Assembly: GCA_034429695.1 (NCBI GenBank)
Contig: DAOUGC010000093.1
Coordinates: 1 to 36,767 of the forward strand
Source of the DNA: DAOUGC01 sp034429695
GTDB lineage: Bacteria; Chloroflexota; Anaerolineae; Anaerolineales; Anaerolineaceae
Direction of reading: 5' to 3'
Length of the DNA: 36,767 nucleotides
Made by a program: the position numbers and the translations under genes. Positions 13,852 to 21,877 of this stretch are shown here, one piece after another (the first letter of the stretch is position 1; every line of letters begins with the position of its first letter). The notes under the pieces were generated by a model that was not told where the DNA came from, ran no database searches, and saw only the letters and a list, made by a program, of their open reading frames with translations.

Positions 13852-16167
13852 TTGGAAGCATATTGCTTGAAATGCCGAACCAAAAGGGAAATTCTCAATC
13901 CACAGGCGGAATATAACGCGGCGGGCGCGCCGGTTACTCGCGGTGAATGTTCGGTGTGCGGTACAAAAATGTATCGCACCGGACGCACCCCCGAGCATGA
14001 AGGCCTGACCCCGCCCGATGTATCCCAGTTGCGAAAGCGCAGCGGGCGATTGGTGATCGTTGAATCGCCAGCCAAAGCGCGCACCGTGGGACGTTTTCTG
14101 GGCAAGGGTTATACGGTTAAGGCATCAGTGGGCCACGTGCGTGACCTGCTGCGTTCGCAACTATCGGTGGATGTTGATAATGATTTCCTGCCAAAATATC
14201 GGGTGCCAAATGACAAGCGTCCGGTGGTAAATGAATTAAAAGGGTTGGCACAGAAAGCCGAAGAAATCTATCTGGCGACTGACCCTGACCGCGAAGGCGA
14301 GGCCATTGCGTGGCATCTCATGGAGGCCGCGCAGATCGACCCGCGCATCACCCGCCGTGTGGTGTTCCACGAGATCACCGAGACTGCCATTAACGATGCC
14401 TTCTCGCATCCGCGCGAGATTAACATGGCGCTGGTGGACGCCCAGCAGGCACGCCGCGTTTTGGACCGCCTGGTCGGGTACAGCATCAGCCCCATTTTGT
14501 GGGAAAAGGTGCGCTCGCGCCTTTCCGCCGGACGTGTGCAGTCCGTGGCGTTGCGTTTGGTGGTGGAGCGTGAGCGGCAGATCGATGCATTTGTTCCGGT
14601 TGAATACTGGACGATTGAGGCTGAGCTAAAACCCGAAAAGGTAAAATCCACCTTCATTGCCCGCCTGGTGCGCATTGATGATGTGGAACCTGAATTACCC
14701 AATCAACAGGTGGTGGATGCGATTGTGGCAGACATGCAGACTGCCAGTTATGTGATCAGCAAGATCAAACGCAGCGAGCGCCGCCGCAAACCATCTGCGC
14801 CGTTTATCACCAGTACACTGCAACAGGAGGCCTCACGCCGGCTTGGTTTTACTGCCCGGCGTACCATGGCGCTTGCCCAGCAATTGTACGAAGGTTTGGA
14901 TGTGGGTGAGGGTGGCAATACCGGTTTGATCACCTACATGCGTACTGACTCAACCAATATTGCCGAACAGGCGCAAGCCGAGGCGCGCCAGTATGTTCAG
15001 AGTGTGTACGGCGGAGATTTTTTGCCCGAAACACCGCCGCAGTATAAAACCCGCGCCAAGGGCGCCCAGGAAGCGCATGAAGCCATCCGGCCAACCTCGG
15101 TATTGCGCTCACCTGAACGTCTCAAAGAGTTCCTAAACCGCGACCAATACCGCCTGTACCTGTTGATCTGGCAGCGCTTCCTGGCGTCACAGATGGAAGC
15201 TGCAGTATATGATACGCTGGCGGTTGAAGTGACCGGTGAGACCAAAGAGCATAACTACGGATTGCGCGCTTCGGGTTCAACCCTGCGGTTCCCCGGTTTT
15301 ATGATCGTCTACGAAGAAGCCAAAGACGAAGATCAGAAACCGGATGAAGAGGAAGAGGGTAACACCAAAATACCGGCTGGTATTGAGGAGGGGCAGAAGC
15401 AAACCCTCATGCGGGTGATCCCCGAGCAGCACTTCACCCAGCCGCCCCCGCGTTACACCGAGGCTTCGCTGGTTCAGGTGCTTGAAGAGTATGGCATTGG
15501 AAGGCCTTCCACCTACGCACCCATTTTGTCCACCATTCAGGAACGCGGTTATGTGGTGCGGGACGGAAAACGTCTTGAGCCAACCGAAACCGGGTTGCTG
15601 GTGAATGATCTGATCGTCGAACACTTCCCCGATATCGTGGACTACCAGTTCACGGCGCACATGGAGGAAGACCTGGACGAGATCGCCACGGGTGAAGAAG
15701 GCTGGGTGGATGTGATCCGTGAGTTCTACACCACTTTTGCTCCCCAGGTGGCCAAGGCTCAGGCAGAAATGCCAACCCAGAAAGCCGAGCTTGAAAAGGT
15801 GGGGCGCGCCTGCCCGCGTTGCGGTCACGATCTGGTGATCCGCTGGGGGCGGTACGGAAAATTCATCTCGTGCAGCGCCTTCCCTGAGTGTCGATATACC
15901 GAAGCGTTCCTGCAAAAAATCGGTGTCACCTGCCCGGATTGTGGCGGCGACATTGTGATCCGCAAGACTCGCAAAAATCGCGTCTTCTACGGCTGCTCCA
16001 ATTACCCCACCTGCCAGTTCACCAACTGGAAACGACCCATTGCCACGCCATGCCCCAAGTGTGGTGGATTGATGGTGATCGCCAACAAGCGTGAGGTGCA
16101 GTGCATTAAATGTGAGGAAACCTTCCTGGCGGAACAGATTGAGGAGACCTCATCAGAAACGGCATAA
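13852..16167 (+). CDS. topA: DNA topoisomerase I with N-terminal zinc ribbon
   Basis: Type IA topoisomerase that relaxes negative supercoils through a 5'-phosphotyrosine link. The 771 residues have a TOPRIM domain (IVESPAKA at about 69-76, DPDREGE 144-150), active-site Tyr362 in ITYMRTDS, and three C-terminal zinc-ribbon units beginning at about Cys654, Cys694 and Cys734. An additional N-terminal segment before the TOPRIM domain carries Cys5, Cys8, Cys33 and Cys36 in CLKC...CSVC and looks like a small zinc ribbon (DUF5679-like). The start is TTG with a strong AAGGAGAA site; no internal start would keep the ribbon. The core enzyme call is secure; the ribbon's role is unknown. Confidence 0.98.
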   Translation: MEAYCLKCRTKREILNPQAEYNAAGAPVTRGECSVCGTKMYRTGRTPEHEGLTPPDVSQLRKRSGRLVIVESPAKARTVGRFLGKGYTVKASVGHVRDLLRSQLSVDVDNDFLPKYRVPNDKRPVVNELKGLAQKAEEIYLATDPDREGEAIAWHLMEAAQIDPRITRRVVFHEITETAINDAFSHPREINMALVDAQQARRVLDRLVGYSISPILWEKVRSRLSAGRVQSVALRLVVERERQIDAFVPVEYWTIEAELKPEKVKSTFIARLVRIDDVEPELPNQQVVDAIVADMQTASYVISKIKRSERRRKPSAPFITSTLQQEASRRLGFTARRTMALAQQLYEGLDVGEGGNTGLITYMRTDSTNIAEQAQAEARQYVQSVYGGDFLPETPPQYKTRAKGAQEAHEAIRPTSVLRSPERLKEFLNRDQYRLYLLIWQRFLASQMEAAVYDTLAVEVTGETKEHNYGLRASGSTLRFPGFMIVYEEAKDEDQKPDEEEEGNTKIPAGIEEGQKQTLMRVIPEQHFTQPPPRYTEASLVQVLEEYGIGRPSTYAPILSTIQERGYVVRDGKRLEPTETGLLVNDLIVEHFPDIVDYQFTAHMEEDLDEIATGEEGWVDVIREFYTTFAPQVAKAQAEMPTQKAELEKVGRACPRCGHDLVIRWGRYGKFISCSAFPECRYTEAFLQKIGVTCPDCGGDIVIRKTRKNRVFYGCSNYPTCQFTNWKRPIATPCPKCGGLMVIANKREVQCIKCEETFLAEQIEETSSETA

Positions 16168-16189
16168 ACATTGCAACCTTGATTTTGAT

Positions 16190-16231
16190 TTGACAGACAC
16201 GGTTGCTTCATGTAGATATTTGTTCTAAAAT
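16190..16231 (+). promoter_or_regulatory. Promoter region for the membrane protein at 16281
   Basis: Two overlapping candidates are visible. A perfect TTGACA (16190-16195) faces a poor -10, TAGATA (16213-16218), preceded by TG. Downstream, TTGCTT (16203-16208) and TAAAAT (16226-16231) are 17 bases apart. The second fits better at the -10; the start codon is 50 bases further on, with an AGGAG site. Confidence 0.45.
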
Positions 16232-16280
16232 AAAGCGGGTGGTCTGTTGCATTAATACCGTTTCACCAGGAGCATGAAAA

Positions 16281-17363
16281 ATGGACAAGATTCGAGAACT
16301 GCTCGGCAAACCGATAGTCACGGCGGCACTGGGCTTTCTTCTCGGGCTGATCATTGGGTTGCCGGTGCTCGGCTGGGGACTGTTCCCGGTTGAGTATTAC
16401 GATGCCTCAGCCCGCGACCTGCGCGCCGACCTGCAGCAGGAATGGTTGCGAATGACCATTATTGATTATGGCCGTACGGGCGATGCACAGCGCGCCCTGG
16501 CGCGCTGGCAGGAACTCGAGGAAAAAGGTCCGGAAATTCTCCCGCAGTTGATGGTGGACCAATCCATTGATGCGCAAACCCTGGCCAACTTCAGTCAGTT
16601 GGTTCAACAGCCAGGAGTGGCCATCCTGCCAACCCAACCGGAAGCCGGTGGCGAGGTATTGCCCGGTGATGCAACACCCCAGTCTGGTGATGCCAATCCT
16701 GTTTTGCCGTTGCCAACCCAGGCAGCGCCAACTGCTGAAACGGATAGACCATTCAACCCGATTACGTTGCTCGTGGTCCTGTGCCTGGTCACGTTGTTGG
16801 TGGGTGGTGCATTGTTCTACTTCCTGGTTCTGCGCAAACGACAGGGGGGTGCTGGCTCGCTGTTTGGCGCGGTGCGCGCCCCCAAAGCTGAGCCGGTTGT
16901 CATGGCTGGTGATTACGATGTGGATGGTCAGGCTCCGCCGGTGGCACAGTTTATGACCACTTATAACATCGGTGAAGACCTGTACGACGACTCATTCAGC
17001 ATCGACTCGCCCACCGGGGAATTCCTGGGTGAGTGCGGCGTCGGCATCACGGAAACCATCGGTGCAGGAGAACCCAAGCGGGTGACGGCCTTTGAGGTAT
17101 GGTTGTTTGATAAAAATGATATCCAGACCGTGACCAAGGTGTTGATGAGCGAACATGCTTACAACGACCCGGCCACGGTGCAACGCCTGTCCATGAAGGG
17201 CGAACCGATCATGATCGCCCCAGGGGAACGTGTCATTCTTGAGACCCAGACGTTGATCCTGGAGGCAGCCGTGACTGATCTGATGTACGGTCAGGGGACC
17301 CCGCCGGAGGGCAGTTATTTTGACCGCCTGACGCTGCGCCTGTCGGTATGGCCCAAGGTATAG
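16281..17363 (+). CDS. Two-pass membrane protein of unknown function
   Basis: The 360-residue protein has a hydrophobic segment at about 12-35 (ALGFLLGLIIGLPVLGWGLF), a helical region with charged residues (about 45-90, RADLQQEWLRMTIIDYG), a Pro/Ala/Thr-rich stretch (about 110-155), a second membrane segment at about 161-185 (ITLLVVLCLVTLLVGGALF) and a C-terminal domain of about 170 residues. If both segments span the membrane, the middle part lies outside and the two ends inside. I do not recognise a family. It probably has its own promoter in the 113-base gap after topA, and it ends at a bidirectional terminator facing greA. The AGGAG site supports the ATG start. Confidence 0.8.
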   Translation: MDKIRELLGKPIVTAALGFLLGLIIGLPVLGWGLFPVEYYDASARDLRADLQQEWLRMTIIDYGRTGDAQRALARWQELEEKGPEILPQLMVDQSIDAQTLANFSQLVQQPGVAILPTQPEAGGEVLPGDATPQSGDANPVLPLPTQAAPTAETDRPFNPITLLVVLCLVTLLVGGALFYFLVLRKRQGGAGSLFGAVRAPKAEPVVMAGDYDVDGQAPPVAQFMTTYNIGEDLYDDSFSIDSPTGEFLGECGVGITETIGAGEPKRVTAFEVWLFDKNDIQTVTKVLMSEHAYNDPATVQRLSMKGEPIMIAPGERVILETQTLILEAAVTDLMYGQGTPPEGSYFDRLTLRLSVWPKV

Positions 17364-17384
17364 CAGAAGTTAAACCAGTGAAAA

Positions 17385-17420
17385 GCAAACGGCTGCCTGA
17401 AGAGGCAGCCGTTTTAATTA
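17385..17420. terminator. Bidirectional terminator between convergent genes
   Basis: AACGGCTGCCT (17388-17398) pairs with AGGCAGCCGTT (17403-17413) around a GAAG loop. A T-rich stretch (GTTTTAATTAATT) follows on the plus strand, and GTTTGCTTTT follows on the minus strand. It sits between the plus-strand gene ending at 17363 and greA ending at 17434. Confidence 0.85.
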
Positions 17421-17433
17421 ATTGGGTCAGTGA

Positions 17434-17904
17434 TTACTCGATTTTTGTAATCTTAAACGTCATCTGCCCGTTGGGGGTATCCACCCGCACCAGGTCACCA
17501 ACGCGATGACCGATCAGGGCTTTGCCGATGGGGGATTCGTGTGAAATACGGCCATTTTGGGGGTCAGCTTCCTTGGGACCCACCAGATGGTAGGTCTCTT
17601 CTGGATAGTCCTCTTCTTGAATGGTAATCATTGAACCGATGCCCACCACACCCTCATTCTTGGCAATATCGTCAATGATGACGGCATTTGCCAGGATGTT
17701 CTCCAGCTCGATGATACGCCCTTCGAGAAAAGCCTGTTCTTCCTTTGCGGCGGAATAATCCGCGTTTTCAGATAAATCGCCCATTTGAATGGCTGAACGC
17801 AGGCGCAGGGCCAGTTCTTCGCGGGCTGGTCCCTTGAGATGCAGCAACTCTTCGCGTAAACGTTTTTCACCATCAGCGGTTAAATATGATACTTCAGGCG
17901 CCAT
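17434..17904 (-). CDS. greA: Transcription elongation factor GreA
   Basis: GreA enters the secondary channel of RNA polymerase and stimulates cleavage of backtracked RNA. The 156 residues match the usual 158. The N-terminal coiled coil carries the acidic tip MGDLSENADYSAAKEEQ, and the C-terminal domain has SPIGKALIGHRVGD. The ATG at 17904 was chosen because it gives the standard N-terminus (MAPEVSYLTADG) with a GGATGGGG site; an in-frame TTG at 17937 adds 11 atypical residues. It is the last gene of the minus-strand run, 36 bases after the dNTPase gene. Confidence 0.97.
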   Translation of the reverse strand: MAPEVSYLTADGEKRLREELLHLKGPAREELALRLRSAIQMGDLSENADYSAAKEEQAFLEGRIIELENILANAVIIDDIAKNEGVVGIGSMITIQEEDYPEETYHLVGPKEADPQNGRISHESPIGKALIGHRVGDLVRVDTPNGQMTFKITKIE

Positions 17905-17940
17905 GAAACCCCATCCTGTTGTGAAATTGCCTGCCAAGGT

Positions 17941-19092
17941 TTATGGCAGGGTTGTGGGATCAAAGAGTTTTTCGAATTCTTCAATCGCGTAGCGGTCAGT
18001 CATGCCAGCGATGTAATCGCAGACGGTGCGTTCCAGCCCGCGTTCAGGGATGATCTCCTGAACATGTTTGGGCAGAATGGTTGGCTCATTGCAATAAGCG
18101 GTGAATAGATCCGTCAGAATACGTTCTGCCTTTACTGCCATGCGCACCACACGGTAATGCCGGTAAAGGTTGGCAAACAGAAAATCCTTCATCTGCCGGT
18201 TACGACGGTGCATGTCTTCACTATAGCCAACTACATTATAAGGCAGGCGCTGTAATTCGTCCACTGAACGTACTCCGCTTTCACGCAGGTGCTGATCGGT
18301 GGCTTGAACCAGCTCGGTGACCTCAATGCCGATCAAGCGGCGGATGAGTGAGTGGCGGTTCAGATCCTCCAGTGTGAAACCGCTCCAGCCCAGGTTGCCA
18401 ATCAGGATCTCCCATAATTCGATGCCGTCCAGCATGGGTGGGGTGATCATACCCGAGCGCAGGCCATCATCCAGATCGTGGGCAGTGTAGGCCAGTTCAT
18501 CGGCCACATTGGCAATTTGAGCTTCAATGGAACCGCGCAGATTGGGGTTGAAATCGCGGGCATCCGAGCGGTCATACTCGGTCTCATGTTTGACCAAACC
18601 CTCAAGGACCTCCCAGGTCAGGTTGAGGCCAGGAAAATCAGGGTAGCGGTTTTCCAGTTCGGTGACAATGCGGAAGGATTGGCGGTTATGTTCAAACCCG
18701 CCGTGATCGCGCATCAGGCGCGCCAGGATGGATTCGCCGGAGTGGCCAAAGGGTGGGTGGCCCAGATCGTGCGCCAGACAGACCGTCTCCACCAGGTCTT
18801 CGTTGGCGCCGATGGCGCGGGCAATGGTGCGTCCAATTTGCGCCACCTCAAGGGTGTGGGTCAGGCGGGTGCGGTAATAATCGCCTTCGTAGTTAATGAA
18901 AACCTGGGTCTTGTACTCCAGACGACGAAAAGCTGTGGTGTGTAAAATGCGGTCGCGGTCGCGTTGAAACAGGGTGCGATAATCAGGCTCGTCTTCGGGG
19001 TGTTTACGCCCACGTGAATCACGGCTACGAATGCCGTAAGGGGCCAGTGATTGCGCCTCAAGATCCTCGAGTTTTGAACGGTTATAGATCAT
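17941..19092 (-). CDS. dgt: dGTPase-like HD-domain triphosphohydrolase
   Basis: Enzymes of this family cleave dGTP or other dNTPs to the nucleoside and triphosphate, using a metal held by an HD motif. The 383 residues show His79 (RLTHTLEVAQI), His108-Asp109 (CLAHDLGHPPFGHSGE) and Asp206 (YTAHDLDDG), a complete set. The N-terminus RDRDRILHTTAFRRLEYKTQV is typical of the dGTPase-like group. Substrate preference cannot be read from sequence. The ATG at 19092 has GGGGAG six bases upstream and lies two bases after the end of the IPK gene; a TTG at 19107 would overlap that gene and is less likely. Confidence 0.94.
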   Translation of the reverse strand: MIYNRSKLEDLEAQSLAPYGIRSRDSRGRKHPEDEPDYRTLFQRDRDRILHTTAFRRLEYKTQVFINYEGDYYRTRLTHTLEVAQIGRTIARAIGANEDLVETVCLAHDLGHPPFGHSGESILARLMRDHGGFEHNRQSFRIVTELENRYPDFPGLNLTWEVLEGLVKHETEYDRSDARDFNPNLRGSIEAQIANVADELAYTAHDLDDGLRSGMITPPMLDGIELWEILIGNLGWSGFTLEDLNRHSLIRRLIGIEVTELVQATDQHLRESGVRSVDELQRLPYNVVGYSEDMHRRNRQMKDFLFANLYRHYRVVRMAVKAERILTDLFTAYCNEPTILPKHVQEIIPERGLERTVCDYIAGMTDRYAIEEFEKLFDPTTLP

Positions 19093-19094
19093 AT

Positions 19095-19892
19095 TCACTC
19101 CCCACAAATGATGGTGCCGGGTGTTTCACCCAGCAAGACCCGTGTTAGTTGCCCCGGCACAAGACCGGAGAATATTTGTCCCTGCAGGCCGGGCTGGCGG
19201 TTTGCCATGCCGGTCAGAAGATTTACTTTTTCAAGCATACCACCGGTTACATCCGTGGCGGCGGAGCCTGCCAGTTGAATGGTTTGACCTGACAACATGG
19301 AAGGCGTGATTTTCTTTACCAGCAGGGTGCAGGTGGGGTAATCCTGCCAGACGCCATCCTCAATGCCGGCAATCAAGACAGCACCCACCTCAAATTGCCC
19401 GCACAGGTACGTGAAGACCTCTTCGGTTGAGATGATGGTTCCACCTTGTAGTGCATCAAAGGCGACATCACCCTGCACCACCGGGATCAGGTGATGATCG
19501 AGTGCATGACGGATGGGGGAGACATCCCAGCTCTGCACATGGTTCACCCCGGCAGTGACAACCCCCGCCGAGGGAGGAAAAGAGATCACCGGCAGACCAG
19601 CCCGGCTGAACTCATCGGTCAGGATGATGTTTAAATCGCGTGCATCCCGCCAGACTTCCAAAAATCCCTGCCAATCCACGGGTGTGTGCACACCGTTGCG
19701 GGTGTTGTGCCGGTGGGCTGAAACATGTCCGAATGAGCCGGAGCCATGCCCGATGATTAATTTCAAATCGGGGCGTTGCTGCATGGCGGTGCGGATCTCC
19801 GTTGCCATGCGTCGAATCACATCCGGTCGGGCGGAATGGGGTTTGTTCTTGTCTGTGATAAGTGAGCCCCCCAGTTTGAGCAGGTACAGCAT
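19095..19892 (-). CDS. ipk: Isopentenyl phosphate kinase
   Basis: IPK converts isopentenyl phosphate to isopentenyl diphosphate in the alternative mevalonate pathway known from archaea and some Chloroflexota. The 265 residues belong to the amino-acid-kinase fold: LLKLGGSLITDK at the N-terminus (Lys6, Gly8, Gly9), and GHGSGSFGH (48-56), whose last His is the substrate-binding residue that separates IPK from relatives such as UMP kinase and glutamate 5-kinase. VIQGD-like VVQGDVAFD and DVTGGM are also present. It follows the mevalonate kinase gene by 21 bases, which strongly supports the assignment. The ribosome site is AGAGGG. Confidence 0.92.
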   Translation of the reverse strand: MLYLLKLGGSLITDKNKPHSARPDVIRRMATEIRTAMQQRPDLKLIIGHGSGSFGHVSAHRHNTRNGVHTPVDWQGFLEVWRDARDLNIILTDEFSRAGLPVISFPPSAGVVTAGVNHVQSWDVSPIRHALDHHLIPVVQGDVAFDALQGGTIISTEEVFTYLCGQFEVGAVLIAGIEDGVWQDYPTCTLLVKKITPSMLSGQTIQLAGSAATDVTGGMLEKVNLLTGMANRQPGLQGQIFSGLVPGQLTRVLLGETPGTIICGE

Positions 19893-19913
19893 GTTGCCCT
19901 CTAGACAGTGCGA

Positions 19914-20858
19914 TCAGGGAAGGACGGAGGTGACAATGGTGCGCTGTGCACCGGCGGCGATCAACGCTGCCTCCACCCTGGCGGCGTCCTCCAGTTGAAT
20001 CAAGGCAATCAGGTTGCCGCCACGCCCGCCACCGGATAATTTTGCCCCCAGCGCTCCGGCTTTCCGGGCGGCAGCAATGAGAGTATCCAGCTCTTCACAC
20101 GAAACGGTCAATTCCTGCAGCAGCTCCTGATTTTTGTCCATCATCGGGCCCAGCTCTGTGATGGCGCCTTCCTCGATCGCCAATCGGGCCTGGTCAGTGA
20201 TCCTGCCGATCTGGTCAAAGATGGCATCGTATTTTGGTTGATCCGATAACCATAATTTGCGCACCTCAGCCAGTACGCCCGCAGTTGTGCTCTGAATACC
20301 GGTGCAACCGATCACCATATGAATTGGTGCAGTCACCTTAAATGTCTCCAGCCGGTTGGGTCGGTGATAGTACACCGGTCTGGCATAGGTGACCACTGAA
20401 TTATCCACACCAGACGGTGTGCCGTGATAGATTTTTTCGATCTCATAAGCAATCTGGCTGACTTCGCGGTCATCCAATGGACGGCCCAAAAAACCGGCCA
20501 GCGCACGGATGCAGGCAACCGAAGCGGCAGCGCCAGAACCCAACCCCGACGCTATGGGGATGTCGGAGGTGATGCGCAGGGTGAGTGCCGGGGCACGGGT
20601 GGCGCCAACTTCAGCCAGCACCAGCCGTACCAGCTTCACCAGCGGGGTTTCGGGGGGCAGGTTGTGCACATAATCGTGCAAACCGATATCCGGGGCATCC
20701 ACCAACACCTCACCCGGTTCGCCCTGGATGTTGGGGCTGACGACGGCATGTGCGTGCACCTGTGTGACCGGCACGGCAATGGCTGGCCGACCGTAAACCA
20801 CGGCATGTTCACCAAACAGGATGACTTTTCCGGGAGCGCTGGCAGCAAAAGATGGCAT
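19914..20858 (-). CDS. mvk: Mevalonate kinase
   Basis: A GHMP-family kinase that phosphorylates mevalonate with ATP. The 314 residues show APGKVILFGEHAVVYG (8-23), the ATP loop PIASGLGSGAA (101-111), HGTPSGVDNS (145-154) with catalytic Asp152, and the C-terminal KLSGGGRGGN. HGTPSG and GEHAVVYG favour mevalonate kinase over phosphomevalonate kinase or diphosphomevalonate decarboxylase. The ATG at 20858 was chosen because the longer reading adds 47 unrelated residues over the ubiA gene; GTGGGG precedes it, 11 bases after the ubiA stop. With the adjacent IPK gene it points to the alternative mevalonate route; the decarboxylase that would link them is not in the window. Confidence 0.93.
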   Translation of the reverse strand: MPSFAASAPGKVILFGEHAVVYGRPAIAVPVTQVHAHAVVSPNIQGEPGEVLVDAPDIGLHDYVHNLPPETPLVKLVRLVLAEVGATRAPALTLRITSDIPIASGLGSGAAASVACIRALAGFLGRPLDDREVSQIAYEIEKIYHGTPSGVDNSVVTYARPVYYHRPNRLETFKVTAPIHMVIGCTGIQSTTAGVLAEVRKLWLSDQPKYDAIFDQIGRITDQARLAIEEGAITELGPMMDKNQELLQELTVSCEELDTLIAAARKAGALGAKLSGGGRGGNLIALIQLEDAARVEAALIAAGAQRTIVTSVLP

Positions 20859-20869
20859 GATTAACCCCA

Positions 20870-21739
20870 CTAGGAGAGATAAAAGATTCCGAGCACCGAT
20901 AGACCAAACAGCACCAGCGATATTTGCAGCGGCCGATCTTTGAGGACCAGATCTTCCGGAGCACCGCCTTCGTTTTTTACCTGCATCAAATACAACCACC
21001 GAAAAATAGCGTACATCACAAACGGGATGGTTAACATCATCAGGTGGTTGTCTGGAAGGTTGGGAGCTGAGAACGTATACAGGCTGTAAGCCACAATGGT
21101 GGTAGAAGAGACGATGGAGATCAGTTGGTCAAGAAAAGGCAGCGTGTAGCCATCCAGTACTCTGCGGGTGGAGCCGGCTCCCTCGGTCATCAACAGGATC
21201 TCGCCGCGGCGTTTGCCAAAACCCATAAACAACGCCAGCATGGTCATGACAACGTACATCCATGGTGAAAATCGTTCGACCGAGATGACCGACACACCCG
21301 CCGCAACGCGCAGGACAAAGCCTGACGCAATAATGATCACATCCAGGATGGGAATATGCTTAAGCCAGATTGAGTAAGCAATATTGCTGAGCAGGTAGAT
21401 CAGCGCGATGATGGCGAAGACTGGTGACAGGAAGTAGGCAGCCCCCAGAACAACAATCAGGAAGATGACCGCCGCTGTAATTGCCACCGGGATGGGTAGT
21501 TTGCCACTGGCTATCGGGCGGTTGCGTTTTTTGGGATGCTGCCGGTCAGCCTCAACATCCATAATGTCATTGATTATGTACACACAACTGGATAACAGGC
21601 TGAACAGGATCACGCACAGGGCAGTACGGATCACTGCATCCAGGTTGGTAAGCTGACGGTCAAAGACGATCGCAGCCAGGATGAAGACATTCTTGGTCCA
21701 CTGGCGGGGACGCATTGTTTTAATGAGGGCTGGCAGCAT
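20870..21739 (-). CDS. UbiA-family prenyltransferase, polyprenyl-phosphate phosphoribosyltransferase-like
   Basis: An integral membrane protein of 289 residues with about eight or nine hydrophobic segments. The first aspartate-rich motif is NDIMDVEADRQHPKKRNRPI (57-76), the form seen in decaprenyl-phosphate phosphoribosyltransferases, which join PRPP to a polyprenyl phosphate; a second conserved stretch is FGKRRGE. In mycobacteria the homologue begins synthesis of the arabinose donor for wall arabinan. A quinone-type or other prenyl acceptor role cannot be excluded, but the RNRPI and GKRRGE motifs argue for the phosphoribosyl group. It heads the run with mvk and ipk. The ATG lacks a Shine-Dalgarno site and lies six bases after a perfect extended -10. 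Confidence 0.88.
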   Translation of the reverse strand: MLPALIKTMRPRQWTKNVFILAAIVFDRQLTNLDAVIRTALCVILFSLLSSCVYIINDIMDVEADRQHPKKRNRPIASGKLPIPVAITAAVIFLIVVLGAAYFLSPVFAIIALIYLLSNIAYSIWLKHIPILDVIIIASGFVLRVAAGVSVISVERFSPWMYVVMTMLALFMGFGKRRGEILLMTEGAGSTRRVLDGYTLPFLDQLISIVSSTTIVAYSLYTFSAPNLPDNHLMMLTIPFVMYAIFRWLYLMQVKNEGGAPEDLVLKDRPLQISLVLFGLSVLGIFYLS

Positions 21740-21745
21740 GAACTA

Positions 21746-21754
21746 ATTATATCA
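21746..21754 (-). promoter_or_regulatory. Perfect extended -10 promoter, leaderless start of the ubiA-mvk-ipk run
   Basis: The minus strand reads TGATATAAT, a perfect match to TGnTATAAT, followed by TAGTTC and then the ATG at 21739. No clear -35 exists. With the usual 6-7 base gap from -10 to the first transcribed base, the transcript would begin at the start codon. Confidence 0.6.
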
Positions 21755-21877
21755 GGAAGGGGAAAAGCGAAAGCAGGTGAGGGCATGCCATTGGGAATTG
21801 AAGTAAAATGAAGCGGACACGGGTGATGAACCCGTCGGCGGATTACTTTGGGGAATTTCATCAAGGATCATGGTTCA

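Noticed and set aside
16173..16206. GCAACC...GGTTGC inverted repeat after topA as a terminator
   Set aside because: The stem is only 6 bp with a 22-base loop and no T-run follows. It overlaps the proposed promoter of the next gene.
20859..20999. Longer N-terminus for mevalonate kinase
   Set aside because: The additional 47 residues are encoded over the ubiA gene in another frame, and the GHMP fold begins right at ATG 20858.
21819..21835. ACGGGT-n5-ACCCGT as a tlyA operator or a ubiA terminator
   Set aside because: A 6-bp stem between divergent genes without a T-run or a nearby promoter is weak evidence; it could be chance.
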